A stretch of 47,975 nt of DNA from Okeania sp. SIO2C9 (GTDB taxonomy: Bacteria > Cyanobacteriota > Cyanobacteriia > Cyanobacteriales > Microcoleaceae). A program made the translations under genes and the position numbers. The DNA lies in the NCBI RefSeq assembly GCF_010672455.1, contig NZ_JAAHGO010000010.1:1-47975 (forward strand), written 5' to 3'. A model generated the notes under the pieces. The model was given only the letters and a program-made list of their open reading frames with translations, had not been told where the DNA came from and did no database searches. How positions within the stretch are numbered: position 1 is the stretch's first letter; every line of letters begins with the position of its first letter. Positions 25,808-34,833 of the stretch are shown in pieces.

Positions 25808-25867
25808 TTAACAGACACTTTTACCGAATAGATTCATCTGCTTAACTGTTTTCAGTAGATTTGACAT
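25808..25867 (-). CDS. Candidate 19-aa small protein
   Basis: ATG at 25867, preceded by AGGAAA about 7 bp upstream. Encodes MSNLLKTVKQMNLFGKSVC and stops at 25808, 51 bp before a strong terminator. The peptide is basic and ends in Cys. Start signal, stop and terminator are well arranged, but so short an ORF can arise by chance, and a non-coding RNA ending at the same terminator is equally possible. Confidence 0.35.
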   Translation of the reverse strand: MSNLLKTVKQMNLFGKSVC

Positions 25868-26364
25868 AATTGATTTCCTGTTTTTAACTTAAGGTCATGA
25901 GTATTTCAAGTTTTTATGGGTAGAATTTTGCTATTTATCTATTGTCGAGTTTTTGTTGTAGAGTTACAGTTAACTTTATGCACTAGGTATGTTTACCAGA
26001 TTATCTATGGCTTTCATTTATTATATTGAACTTTAGCTCAGTCTCATAAGTCATTCTCTTAACTTTTTCTGATTTGGAACAGCTTATCTATTACTAATCT
26101 TTGATTTCAAACGAGGTTTATTGCTTCATTAATTTCTAGATTAATACTATTCTCGAAAAAAAGCAAGCCTTGTTACGGTTATTCATAACTTTGTTTTATT
26201 AGAAAAATTTAATGTTAACCTGGAAAACCTTAATTTTAAAGACTTTGAAAGGAGTAAGAAAGTAATTTTAAACTTAAAAGACAATGCTCTACTCAGGTAA
26301 TTTTATAAGTATTTATTCTCAAACAATTAAAGTTATATTATTTGGATGAATCGCATTTTATTAG

Positions 26365-26946
26365 TGGGATAGGTTCAAGAAGGTCTGGGACATACAGTCC
26401 GATGTCGAAAATTTTGGTGCTATTCATTTAAATGGGGATGCTGGGACGATACTAGACTTGTATGAGTACTGGCCTTATTTTGAAGGTCAGAAGTTTGGAG
26501 ATACTTGGCCAAAGAATCAGGCAAAGTTTAAAACCCTAAATGCTCCTAGAAGCTTTAAAAGAGGTGTTGGGAACTTTGTGGACATTGATTCTGGTATTTT
26601 AGTTTGTGATAATCTGGCGTTAATAAAATTAAAAAAGCTAATTTTAAATTAGGTAGAAATTTTGTCTATTGACGTTGAAGACTTTAACATGAAAGTTTTG
26701 AATATTAGCAACATAATTGGCTGTTTAGATGAAAAAAAAAGTGAATGTTTGTACTTTAAAAACAGCCATAAGGTTATGCAAATAAAAAAATACTCATTTG
26801 ATACAAATCTTTTAGATAATATTGCGCTATTTAAAATTCCTCAACTTGTTCGTAGTTATATTTTTGCGACAGATGCTTTTCGCGAACGAGTTTTGGAAGA
26901 AAAGTTAACTGGATTAAAATTTACACTATTATATAGTGACGAGTAA
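26365..26946 (+). pseudogene. Imm11-like (DUF1629) immunity protein, broken
   Basis: One frame runs from 26365 to 26946 with a single in-frame TAG at 26650-26652 and no start codon at the front. It reads KKVWDIQSDVENFGAIHLNG, then VDIDSGILVCDN, then after the stop KSECLYFKNSHKVMQI and finally LFKIPQLVRSYIFATDAFRE plus LTGLKFTLLY. The end matches the Imm11/DUF1629 pattern (IFKxP... VSDxFRE...LKGLKF). Imm11 proteins are predicted antidotes to polymorphic toxins. No toxin gene is seen nearby. Loss of the start plus the stop imply it is dead. Confidence 0.6.
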
Positions 26947-27017
26947 TATCATGTCCGCTGGGGCGCGTTTGTGTAAACCCAAGGGTAAATATCTACAGGA
27001 AATTTAAGTTTTTTTCT

Positions 27018-27140
27018 TGCTCTTAATCTTCCTGCCTCTTCCTTCTTCCCTCTTCCCTCTTCCCTCTTCCTTCTTCCTTCTTCCTTCTTCCCTCTTCCCT
27101 CTTCCCTCTTCCTTCTTCCTTCTTCCTTCTTCCTTACCTT
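27018..27140. repeat. Pyrimidine tract of TTCCTTC/TTCCCTC heptamers
   Basis: About 120 bp of nearly pure pyrimidine made of TTCCTTC and TTCCCTC heptamers. This is an STRR-type heptanucleotide repeat, typical of filamentous cyanobacteria, located just before the lumazine-like gene. Confidence 0.85.
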
Positions 27141-27216
27141 CGCACTTACAATACCGATACTACCGGACATAATATAAATTAGATAATGAGTGTCAACTAT
27201 TACCAATTATTCTTTA

Positions 27217-27819
27217 ATGTTTACTGGAATTATTCAAGAAACGGGAAAAGTTTATCAAGTTAGCTCACAAGGTTTGGGATGTGAATTAATTCTTGATGTT
27301 TCTGATAGTTTATATACTGAAGTGGAAATCAAGTCTAATATTTCTGTCAATGGGAGAGTATTAACAATTTTAGGTAAAGAGATATTAGGAGAGTTTTATC
27401 TATTAAGGTTTTATCTAGCTTCAACAAAAGTTGCTGCACAATATGAAAGGCAGAAAAAGCTGAATTTAGAAAGGTCTATTCGTTTGGGAGAAGAAATTTC
27501 TGGGTCTTTATTTTATGGTGTACCTTCGGGGTATTGTCAGTTAATTTCTAAAGATAATTTATCAGGGGGAGGGATAAAAATTGAGGTACTTTGGAAGAAT
27601 GATTTTGTTCAATATCTTGATGTTAAAGACCTGGTTTGTTTGGATGGAGTACTGTTAATAATTAGGGATATGGCAAAATTGTCTTTGATGTTTGATATTT
27701 ATCCAGAAACAGTTAATTTAACTAATTTGGTAGAAAAGGAAATTGGAGAATATTTTGCGATTGAAATTGACCCAATGGTTAAAAAGATCGGGCAAATTTT
27801 AGCAAAAAAACTCAGTTGA
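27217..27819 (+). CDS. Degenerate riboflavin-synthase-like lumazine protein
   Basis: 200 residues from ATG 27217 (MFTGIIQETGKV); a GTG nine codons upstream is possible. It begins with the MFTGIIxExG signature of riboflavin synthase alpha chains and has two beta-barrel-like halves. In the N-terminal half NGVCLTV has become NGRVLTI, and the GHVDG turn is GVPSG. In the C-terminal half the KGSIAIDGxSLTV segment is DLVCLDGVLLII. DIYPETVNLTNL is kept. So the ligand-binding fold is likely retained, but catalytic Cys, His and Ser positions appear lost. It may bind flavin or lumazine without making riboflavin, as do lumazine and yellow fluorescent proteins of other bacteria. Confidence 0.7.
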   Translation: MFTGIIQETGKVYQVSSQGLGCELILDVSDSLYTEVEIKSNISVNGRVLTILGKEILGEFYLLRFYLASTKVAAQYERQKKLNLERSIRLGEEISGSLFYGVPSGYCQLISKDNLSGGGIKIEVLWKNDFVQYLDVKDLVCLDGVLLIIRDMAKLSLMFDIYPETVNLTNLVEKEIGEYFAIEIDPMVKKIGQILAKKLS

Positions 27820-27835
27820 AAGCTGAGTGATTTTT
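27810..27835 (+). terminator. Terminator of the lumazine-like gene
   Basis: ACTCAG-TTGAAAG-CTGAGT stem-loop followed by GATTTTTA. The stop codon TGA lies in the loop. Confidence 0.65.
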
Positions 27836-28094
27836 AAAAGTAAAAAGCATTTCCTGACGGAATGCTCCGCAAACAGTAATTGATGCAGTCAGGACTTCTT
27901 AGAGTCATGTTCTGCAAACAGCGAACGATAAATATCTGATATCATGTATCTTTAAAATACCCACAATAAAAATTTTAGGGAGCAGGGAACAGAGCACACA
28001 TAACAGGGAAGTTGGAAAAACATTTTCTAGTCTAAAATTCGTTATTAGCATAAGTCTTAACCAGTTCTTTATCAGCAGCTGATGTTTACCGAAG

Positions 28095-28236
28095 AATTAA
28101 GGTTTAAAGCCTCTCCTTTAAAGGAGAAACAAGCGGTCGAGGGATGGCGAGGTCTCCTCGCCATATCCAATCGACCAAGAGAGAAAAAATTTTCATCTCT
28201 TTGTCAATCCTCTTCTTTTCAAGGAGAGGTAATAAT
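28095..28236 (+). repeat. MITE family B, copy 2 (most complete)
   Basis: AATTAAGGTTTAAAGCCTCTCC at the left, AAGGAGAGGTAATAATT at the right; central nested hairpin (GGTCGA, ATGGCGAGG-TCT-CCTCGCCAT, TCGACC). Same orientation as the copy at 5643. Confidence 0.75.
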
Positions 28237-28517
28237 TAGGGTTTGCTGAAAAAGTCTTTTTGCTCTTTGTAGGAGACAGGAGACAGGAGACAACCCACCC
28301 CTCGCCCCTCCCCCTCCCAGGAGGGGAAGACAGAAGAAATGGGAATGTAGAGGAGGTAAGAGCGGGCGTTTTGTCCCTTAATTTTTCTGCCCAACTCTTG
28401 CACAAAATGCTAGTTTTTTGAGCAATCTTTACCGAAAACAGGCGCACTTTTTTCAACCTAAAACAGCTAAAACCTTCATCTATCAATGCTTTGATATTTA
28501 ATCAGCAAGCCCTAATT
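28234..28517. mobile_element. MITE family A, copy 2
   Basis: 284 bp; inverted ends AATTAGGGTTTGCTGA and TCAGCAAGCCCTAATT (one mismatch), flanked by TA. Interior keeps the CCCTTAATTTTTCTGCCCAA block shared with the copy at 40360. Confidence 0.85.
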
Positions 28518-28596
28518 AATTATTAATTATTAATTATTAATTATTAATTATTAATTATTAATTGTTGAATACTCCCCTACTTTCTACTTGCACACT

Positions 28597-30201
28597 TTAA
28601 GCTGCTTCTTCTTTTACCTTTTCTAATTTTGGTCTTTCTTTTTCCTTCTCTATGAGATTTAACTGTTTATTCTCAGCTAAATATTCAGCTAACTGCGCCT
28701 CAATATTCTCTTTGACAATATGACGATATTCATAAAAATGTTCTATATGAGCGCAGGTACTAATATAACGTGGCAAAATACTAGGATTATGTTTTCTAAT
28801 GCTCCAAAAATGATGCCAAAACTTCCAACGAGTTTTCCGTTTTATTCCCTGTCGCCAGCAAATAATTAATAACGCTCGTAACTCCATCCAACTTGGCATT
28901 TTTGCAACACCTTTAGTAGTGGGGGCACCCATCATCAGAAAATGTCGATAAGTTCGGTCTAAAAATTTTTCATGGTCGTACAACTGCCAGAATGCTTCTA
29001 CATATTCTCTGGCAATATCTTCTATTGGTCTGGTGGGGATAAAATTTGTCAGTGTTACTTGATTAACGTTACCACCTTTATCTAAAAGACGACCTTCCTT
29101 TTTCAGACGATGCCAAAGTGCAGTATTGGGTAAGACTTGCAACATACTAAACATGGCAGTGGGAATAGTTGTCTCTTCCACAAATTTAACGATGCGATCG
29201 CCTGCTCCTGGTTTTTCTCCATCAAAACCGATAATAAACCCTGCCATTACTCTTATGCCAGATTTAATAATTTTCTCTACTGCTTCATTGAGAGGGTTAC
29301 GATTATTTTGATATTTATGGGTTAACTCTAAACTATCTTCATCAGGAGTTTCTATTCCCAAAAATACTGCTCTAAGATTAGAATCTACCATTAATTGCAT
29401 TAATTCTGGGTCTTCTGCTAAGTTAACGGAAGCTTCGGTAGTCATTTTAAATGGATATTGATGTTCTGCTTGCCATACTTTTAATTCTTTGAGCAACAAT
29501 TTGACGTTACGTTTGTTGCCAATAAAGTTGTCATCCACCATAAATAGAGAACCGCGCCATCCTAAATTGTAGAGGTAATCTAATTCTGCTAATAATTGTG
29601 CTGGCGTTTTGGTACGAGGTTTGCGACCATACAGAACAATAATATCACAAAATTCACATTGGAACGGACAACCACGGGAAAACTGAACCGACATAGATTC
29701 ATAATATTCCATTTCCAATAAATCAAATCTGGGAATAGGAGTAATTGTCACATCTGGTTTATTCCCATCTGCACGGAAAATACCTTGAGTTTCCCCCCGC
29801 TGAATAGCATCGATAAACATTGGCAAAGTAATTTCCCCTTCATCCAAAATCAGAAAATCTACACCACTGTCCAGTTGTTCTTGGGGTAATGCTGTAGGAT
29901 ATGGACCGCCACAGGCCACTAATTTATTGCGTCGTTTTGCTTCTCGGATTTGGTCATGTAAGTCTTCTTTTTGGACAATCATGGCCGAAAGTATTACTAG
30001 GTCTGCCCATTCCCATTCTGCTTCTGTGACTGCCCTAATATTTCTATCTACTAATTTATATTCCCATTCCTGGGGTAAGATTGCTGCTACTGTGACTAAT
30101 CCTAACGGAGGTAGCATTACTTTGCGATTTATCAGTTCTAGAATTTTTTCAAAAGACCAGAAAGATTTGGGAAATAGGGGATAAATTAATAAGACTCGCA
30201 T
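28597..30201 (-). CDS. B12-binding radical SAM enzyme with DUF4070
   Basis: 534 residues. The N-terminal B12-binding domain (MRVLLIYPLFPKSFW; VACGGPYPTALPQ near 97; FLILDEGE) precedes a radical SAM core with the 4Fe-4S motif CPFQCEFC (C179, C183, C186) in FSRGCPFQCEFCD. VDDNFIGN, FLGIETPDEDSL and VMAGFIIGFD are the usual strand ends. The DUF4070 C-terminal region follows (about 360-490), then a charged tail. This is the superfamily of hopanoid C2-methylase HpnP and relatives; cobalamin-radical SAM enzymes methylate unactivated carbons. Cyanobacteria carry several paralogues of unknown substrate, so I do not assign HpnP. Monocistronic by position. Confidence 0.85.
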   Translation of the reverse strand: MRVLLIYPLFPKSFWSFEKILELINRKVMLPPLGLVTVAAILPQEWEYKLVDRNIRAVTEAEWEWADLVILSAMIVQKEDLHDQIREAKRRNKLVACGGPYPTALPQEQLDSGVDFLILDEGEITLPMFIDAIQRGETQGIFRADGNKPDVTITPIPRFDLLEMEYYESMSVQFSRGCPFQCEFCDIIVLYGRKPRTKTPAQLLAELDYLYNLGWRGSLFMVDDNFIGNKRNVKLLLKELKVWQAEHQYPFKMTTEASVNLAEDPELMQLMVDSNLRAVFLGIETPDEDSLELTHKYQNNRNPLNEAVEKIIKSGIRVMAGFIIGFDGEKPGAGDRIVKFVEETTIPTAMFSMLQVLPNTALWHRLKKEGRLLDKGGNVNQVTLTNFIPTRPIEDIAREYVEAFWQLYDHEKFLDRTYRHFLMMGAPTTKGVAKMPSWMELRALLIICWRQGIKRKTRWKFWHHFWSIRKHNPSILPRYISTCAHIEHFYEYRHIVKENIEAQLAEYLAENKQLNLIEKEKERPKLEKVKEEAA

Positions 30202-30448
30202 TAAATATTAGTTCCTCAAATTAGGATGAAATATCAGTTTAAACAAACTCAGCCTAACTTTAACGTTATTAAGTTAATTTCGGCCATTAATTAAATATTA
30301 ATTACTGATTTGAGGAGTCATTTCAGTTATCAGTTATCAGTACTTCCTCAAAGGGGAAAAAAATTGTTGGGTTTTCTCTATTCAGAGACGCTCCACTAAT
30401 AGAGAAATTAACCAAACCTAAAGTTTTTTTTACTCGTAGCAATTCCCA

Positions 30449-30727
30449 TTAATTGAGATTATTAATGAATTGTTGGACTTGCTGAATACCAAGGTGAAGT
30501 ATATGAGCAATTTTTTCCGCAGAAAAGCCTTCCTTGAATAATTCAGGAATAACTTCTATTTTTTCCTCTATTTTTATTCTGCCATTAATTCCCATTAATT
30601 CCTAAGCAAAATGCGTTTTTTTCAAATCATAAATACCAAACATAGCTTTTAATTCCTGACGACTAAATTTGTGGTAATTTTTCCAAAATAATAACTGATA
30701 ATAAGTTAAATAATCTATCAGGTACAG
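30449..30727 (-). pseudogene. Rpn/DUF2887-type nuclease C-terminal remnant
   Basis: The minus strand reads YYQLLFWKNYHKFSRQELKA, MFGIYDLKKTHF, an in-frame TAG, then KIEVIPELFKEGFSAEKIAH and IQQVQQFINNLN before a stop. This is the C-terminal part of a PD-(D/E)XK transposase-like/Rpn family protein. The nuclease domain is missing. The right edge runs into a C-rich repeat. Confidence 0.65.
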
Positions 30728-31146
30728 TTGTAACCCCCCCTTTTTTTAAGAGAGGAGTATTCAAAGTCCCCCTTAAAAAGCTATCCCTGATAAGGAACTC
30801 CTGAAAACCTTGTGGGGAGCAGGGGAGAAGGGAGCAGGGGAGAAGGGAGAAATAGTCAATAAAGCTTGGCAAAACTACTTAACTTATCCAAATAAATGTG
30901 CTTTTAAATACATTTTTTCCCAGGAAAAAGTCTTTTTAAGGCTTACACATAATTTGTCTATAATGTCTACGTTTTATGTTAAGAAAGATGTTTATAAAGC
31001 ATAGCTTAAAAAGGGGGATTTAGGGGGATCGTAAATGTACCTAATTAAACAGAGAAATGCTACACACCCGGTTTCTTGTTTGGATGCCTAAGTCATGTTT
31101 ATAATTTAATAATAGAGTTTAGTAGATTCTAAAAAAAATTCTTATT
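30728..31146. other. Gap with inverted CCCCCTT/AAGGGGG repeats
   Basis: Contains CCCCCCCTTTTTTTAAG (30737-30753), CCCCCTTAAAAAGCTA (30771-30786) and TAGCTTAAAAAGGGGG (about 31002-31017), dispersed repeat pieces in opposite orientations. No gene supported. Confidence 0.45.
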
Positions 31147-33312
31147 ATGTCTCAATGTCTGAACCCGGAATGTCTGAATATTAATCCCGATAATTTTCAG
31201 TTTTGTCAAAAATGTGGAGATAAACTTTTACTTGTATAACGTTACTGGGCAAAAAGTATTCTCGGACAAGGTGGTTTTGGTAGAACTTTTTTGGCTGTGG
31301 ATGAGTTGAAACCTTCTAAACCTTTTTGTGTTATTAAACAGTTTCTTCCTCAAGCTCAGGGAACTGAAACTGTGGAAAAAGCTGCGGAGTTATTTGCACA
31401 GGAAGCGGAAAGGTTGGAGTTGTTAGGAAAGCACCCACAAATTCCTGAAATTTTTGCTTATTTTTCTGTGGATAGTCGTCAATATTTAGTACAGGAATTT
31501 ATTAAAGGTGAAACCCTGCAACAAGAGTTAGATAATCATGGTGTTTTTAATGAAGGTCAGATTCGAGAATTGTTAAAAGACTTATTATCTGTTTTGCAGT
31601 TTGTTCACCGTCATAATGTGATTCATCGGGATATTAAACCAGAGAATATTATTAGGAGAGAGGCAGATAAAAAGTTAGTTTTGGTTGACTTTGGAGCATC
31701 TAAAGTTATGCCGAAAACTCAACGTCGGACGGTGACAGGAACGGTTATTGGAACGGCAGAATATTGCGCCTCGGAACAGTTGATGGGAAAGGCAAAGTCT
31801 GGGAGTGACTTGTATAGTTTGGGGGTAACTTGTTTGCATTTATTGACTCAGATGAGTCCGTTTGATTTGTATGATGCAATGGAAACGAAATGGGTATGGC
31901 GAAATTGTTTAAATGGAAATTTTGTGAGTGATGATTTGGGGAAAGTTTTAGATCGTTTGGTGGAGCAAAAACCGAAGCAACGTTATCAGAAGGTTGAGGA
32001 TGTTTTGGTAGACTTAGGGTTTGGTAATTCTTCTGTTTCTCCTACTAAAAAAAATCAAAAATATCCCAAAAAATCTGCTTCTACTAATAGTGTAAAAATT
32101 TCTAATGTTTATCGGTTAACTCCTCAGTCTAAAACCTCTGTTTATCCTGCTCAAAAAAAACAACAACCTTCACAGTATTCTCGTTCTAATGATTTACCTT
32201 TGGTTTCAGTTAGAGGTGTAAACTATAGAAAGTTGCGTGATTTGTTAGCGGGAGGAAAGTGGAAAGAAGCACATGAAGAAACTAAGCTTTGTATATTGAA
32301 AGTGACAAGAGAAAAAGAGAAAAGTAATTGGACTCATAGAAGTTATTTTCCTTTAGAAGACCTGCGCACTATTGATCGACTTTGGGTAAAATACAGTCGT
32401 GGTAAATTTGGCTTTTCTGTGCAGAAACAGATTTATCAGAGTTTAGGTAGTACATCGCAGAAGCAGATTTATCAGAGTTTCGGTAGTATATGGCCGTATG
32501 ATGAGAAAGTATGGGAAGCTTTTGGCGATACAGTGGGATGGCGTCAAGGAGGCAAATGGTTGGTCTCCTGGAACGTGATTTATAGTCTAAATACACACTA
32601 CAGGGGACATATCCCTTATTGTCGAGACTTTGCTTCGGACGATGAGGTGATAGGTCTTCTTACCCGTGAAGACTTAGGGATAGACTATACTAAATTGCGT
32701 GATTTATTAGCAGCAGGAAAGTGGGAAGAGGCAGATCGGGAAACTACTATTTGTATGTCAAAAGTAAAAAGGAGTGGAGATATAGATAGTTTTCCTTGTG
32801 AAGACCTCCGTACTATCAATGAACTTTGGGTAAAATACAGTTATGGTAAGTTTGGCTTTTCTGTCCAGAAGAAAATTTATCAGAGTTTGGGGGGTACAAA
32901 CAACTACCATGAGAAAATATGGGAAGCATTCGGCGAGCAAGTGGGATGGTGTCAAAGAGGAAGTTGGTTAAGCTACTCTGAGATTTTTCAAGGTAGTTTG
33001 GATACATATCCCAAGGGACATCTCCCAGTCTTTACACATCCCAAGGGAAATCTTCTGAAGGTCAATTGTGATATTTACCTGCTGAGTGATTATCCATGGA
33101 GATTTTGGGATATTTTATGCCGGGTAAGAATGATTAGCTTGTTAAGGTACTTGGATGGTATTGGTTGGCGTAACATTAAGCAACAAGTAGATGAAATTTT
33201 ATCTCAATGTTTCTTGGGATTGTTTTGTTGTGTTTTTATTTTGTTGGCGTGGGGGTTGCTTTTTGGTATGGGTTGGGTGTTATGTGAGTGGTTAAGGTTT
33301 TGTAGACTTTAA
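31147..33312 (+). pseudogene. Ser/Thr protein kinase with two GUN4 domains, split by an in-frame stop
   Basis: A single frame from ATG 31147 encodes a zinc ribbon (CLNPEC...CQKCG), then TAA at 31237-31239, and continues with the kinase: G-loop ILGQGGFGRTF, VIKQF (Lys), HRDIKPENI (catalytic), DFGAS, and GTAEYCASEQ. After a Ser/Lys-rich linker come two GUN4 domains, from VNYRKLRDLLAGGKWKEAHE and DYTKLRDLLAAGKWEEADRE, and a C-terminal membrane segment (LFCCVFILLAWGLLFGMGW). GUN4 binds chlorophyll-pathway porphyrins, so such kinases are thought to sense tetrapyrroles. No ATG, GTG or TTG lies between the stop and the G-loop, so an intact kinase needs readthrough or a rare start. The rest is undamaged, so the mutation is recent or suppressed. 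Confidence 0.8.
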
Positions 33313-33842
33313 CATATAGCCATTTCAGCCGTCTGGCATTCAGTTATCAGTTTTTAATAACCTATTTATCGCTCATCAAATACCAGTCTTTCCCCCTTTC
33401 TATGACAGAAGTTATTGTCATTGCGAGGCGGTTATAGAAACAGTTAACCTCTAGGATTTACCATTAACTTAGCCGAAGCAATCTCCCGTATTATAGAAAA
33501 GACTGCTTCGGTGGTTTTGGGGTGCTTCAGGTAAAATAATTACTTTTCCTTCCCCCCTCGCTGCGGACATGATTATTCTCAGAGATTGTAATTGCGAGGC
33601 AGTTATAGAAACAGTCCACTACTGGACTACATCCATCCGTGTATCCGTGGCCAAATCCTTGTCTAGCCCTGACTTCAAACTTTTGACTTCTGACTTCGGT
33701 ATTGTTAACTAACAACTAATAACTAATAACTGATAACTGATAACTGATAACTGATAACTGATAACTGATAACTGATAAATCATCCATCCGTGTATCCGTG
33801 GCCAAATCCTTGTCTAGCGATTTAACCAAGCTCTAATTCCTT
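33313..33842. repeat. Gap with heptamers and a duplicated 38-mer
   Basis: Two identical 38-bp direct repeats (33630-33667 and 33781-33818, starting CATCCATCCGTGTATCCGTG) flank a run of GATAACT heptamers (about 33717-33778). The left part has the dispersed CATTGCGAGGCGGTTATAG motif twice. No gene. Confidence 0.7.
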
Positions 33843-34072
33843 TCATAAATCATTAAAATCAACATTAAAAACATCTATTTTTTCCCTTGCAAAACTAGCA
33901 AGAAAGTCTCGAAGTTAACCCAGCAACCTGAGCCGCTTTTTCTTGAAAAATTTCCCCTTTTTGATACAAAAATATAGCCACTGCTAAACCCATATCCTGA
34001 ACAAATTCTTCAGGCAGCTCAACGACGAGCAGAAAAAATCTCTTCCGGTAAATTAATAGTAATTTCTGACAT
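33843..34072 (-). pseudogene. UPF0175-family antitoxin remnant
   Basis: Starts MSEITINLPEEIFSARR from ATG 34072, shifts frame to ELPEEFVQDMGLAVAIFLYQ and KGEIFQEKAAQVAGL, then shifts again to VNFETFL and AREKIDVFNVDFNDL. This is a normal UPF0175 protein, a predicted type II antitoxin, broken by at least two frameshifts. No toxin gene is present beside it. Confidence 0.75.
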
Positions 34073-34231
34073 AGCAATGTTTATCTAAAATTACAGAGAT
34101 TATACTAACTCGATCGATATTCGCTATAGCTAATTTAGTCATTATAATAGATATTAATCCCCCCAACCCCCCTTTGAAAGGGGGGCTATTAATTTGAAAG
34201 GGGGCGATTAAACTTTTATGTTGGAACAACT
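34073..34231. repeat. Short gap with C/G-tract hairpin
   Basis: CCCCCCTTTGAAAGGGGGG hairpin at 34169-34187, followed by TGAAAGGGGGCG. Leader of the Uma2 array. Confidence 0.5.
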
Positions 34232-34807
34232 ATGAATAGCTACACTCTTAAGCTTGACTCAATAATTGACCTGACAGACGAACAATTCTTTCAACTCTGT
34301 CAAAAAAACCAGGATTTAAGATTTGAAAGAAATGCCAAAGGAGATTTAATTATTATGTCGCCGACTCCAGGAGAAACTAGCAATACTAATGCTGGATTAA
34401 TTGCTCAACTCTGGAACTGGAACGCTAAAACTAAACTAGGTAAAATATTTGATTCATCTGGTGGTTTTAAATTACCATCAGCTGCTAACCGTTCTCCCGA
34501 TGCTTCCTGGATACCTATAGAAAAATGGAATAATTTAACTCCCGAACAAAGAGAGAAATTTTTACCTTTTTGCCCGGATTTTTTAATCGAATTAATGTCA
34601 CCTTCCGATAGCTTACCTAAAACTAGAGAAAAAATGAAAGAATATCTGGAAAATGGAATGCGCTTAGGTTGGTTAATTAATCCCAAAAATCAGCAAGTAG
34701 AAATTTATCGTGCTGGTAAAGAAGTAGAAATATTAGACTCTCCTAAAACATTATCTGGTGAAAATATTTTGCCTAGATTTATATTAGATATGACAATAAT
34801 TTGGTAG
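34232..34807 (+). CDS. Uma2-family protein, copy 1 (intact)
   Basis: 191 residues, full DUF820/Uma2 domain: LDSIIDLTDEQFFQLCQKNQ, LIIMSPTPGETSNTNAG, SPDASWIPIEKWNNL, FCPDFLIELMSPSDSL (metal-site Asp and Glu), MRLGWLINPKNQQVEIYRAG. A PD-(D/E)XK-like fold; role unproven, perhaps transposition-related. It is the first of three tandem copies and the only undamaged one. Copies 1 and 2 are almost identical in DNA from about 34250 to 34490 (copy 1), so the duplication is recent. Confidence 0.88.
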   Translation: MNSYTLKLDSIIDLTDEQFFQLCQKNQDLRFERNAKGDLIIMSPTPGETSNTNAGLIAQLWNWNAKTKLGKIFDSSGGFKLPSAANRSPDASWIPIEKWNNLTPEQREKFLPFCPDFLIELMSPSDSLPKTREKMKEYLENGMRLGWLINPKNQQVEIYRAGKEVEILDSPKTLSGENILPRFILDMTIIW

Positions 34808-34833
34808 TTAACTCCTCAGAATAAATAACCAAA

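Larger units (their letters stand above)
25061..26364. other. Long AT-rich gap with repeats and one small transcription unit
   Basis: 1.3 kb. AAAAGTT heptamers at 25166-25202, CTCCCTA heptamers at 25253-25290, and an IS1-like MITE at 25541-25698. The only gene-like item is the minus-strand 19-codon ORF and terminator at 25735-25867. The remainder, especially 25900-26360, shows nothing I can name. Confidence 0.6.
27836..28596. repeat. Gap made of MITE B, MITE A and a TTAATTA run
   Basis: MITE B copy 2 at 28095-28236, with the nested GGTCGA / GATGGCGAGG hairpin. MITE A copy 2 at 28234-28517 abuts it directly, and an ATTAATT tandem run follows at 28513-28562. The stretch 27836-28094 shows nothing recognisable. 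Confidence 0.75.

Noticed and set aside
26949-27206. Minus-strand ORF with EEGRRKREEGR repeats
   Set aside because: Translation of the TTCCTTC pyrimidine tract; not protein-like.
28597-30201. Calling the radical SAM enzyme HpnP (hopanoid 2-methylase)
   Set aside because: The DUF4070/B12 radical SAM family has many cyanobacterial paralogues; no hopanoid gene is nearby.
33600-33830. CRISPR array
   Set aside because: Only two copies of the 38-mer and a heptamer run; no regular spacers, no Cas genes.
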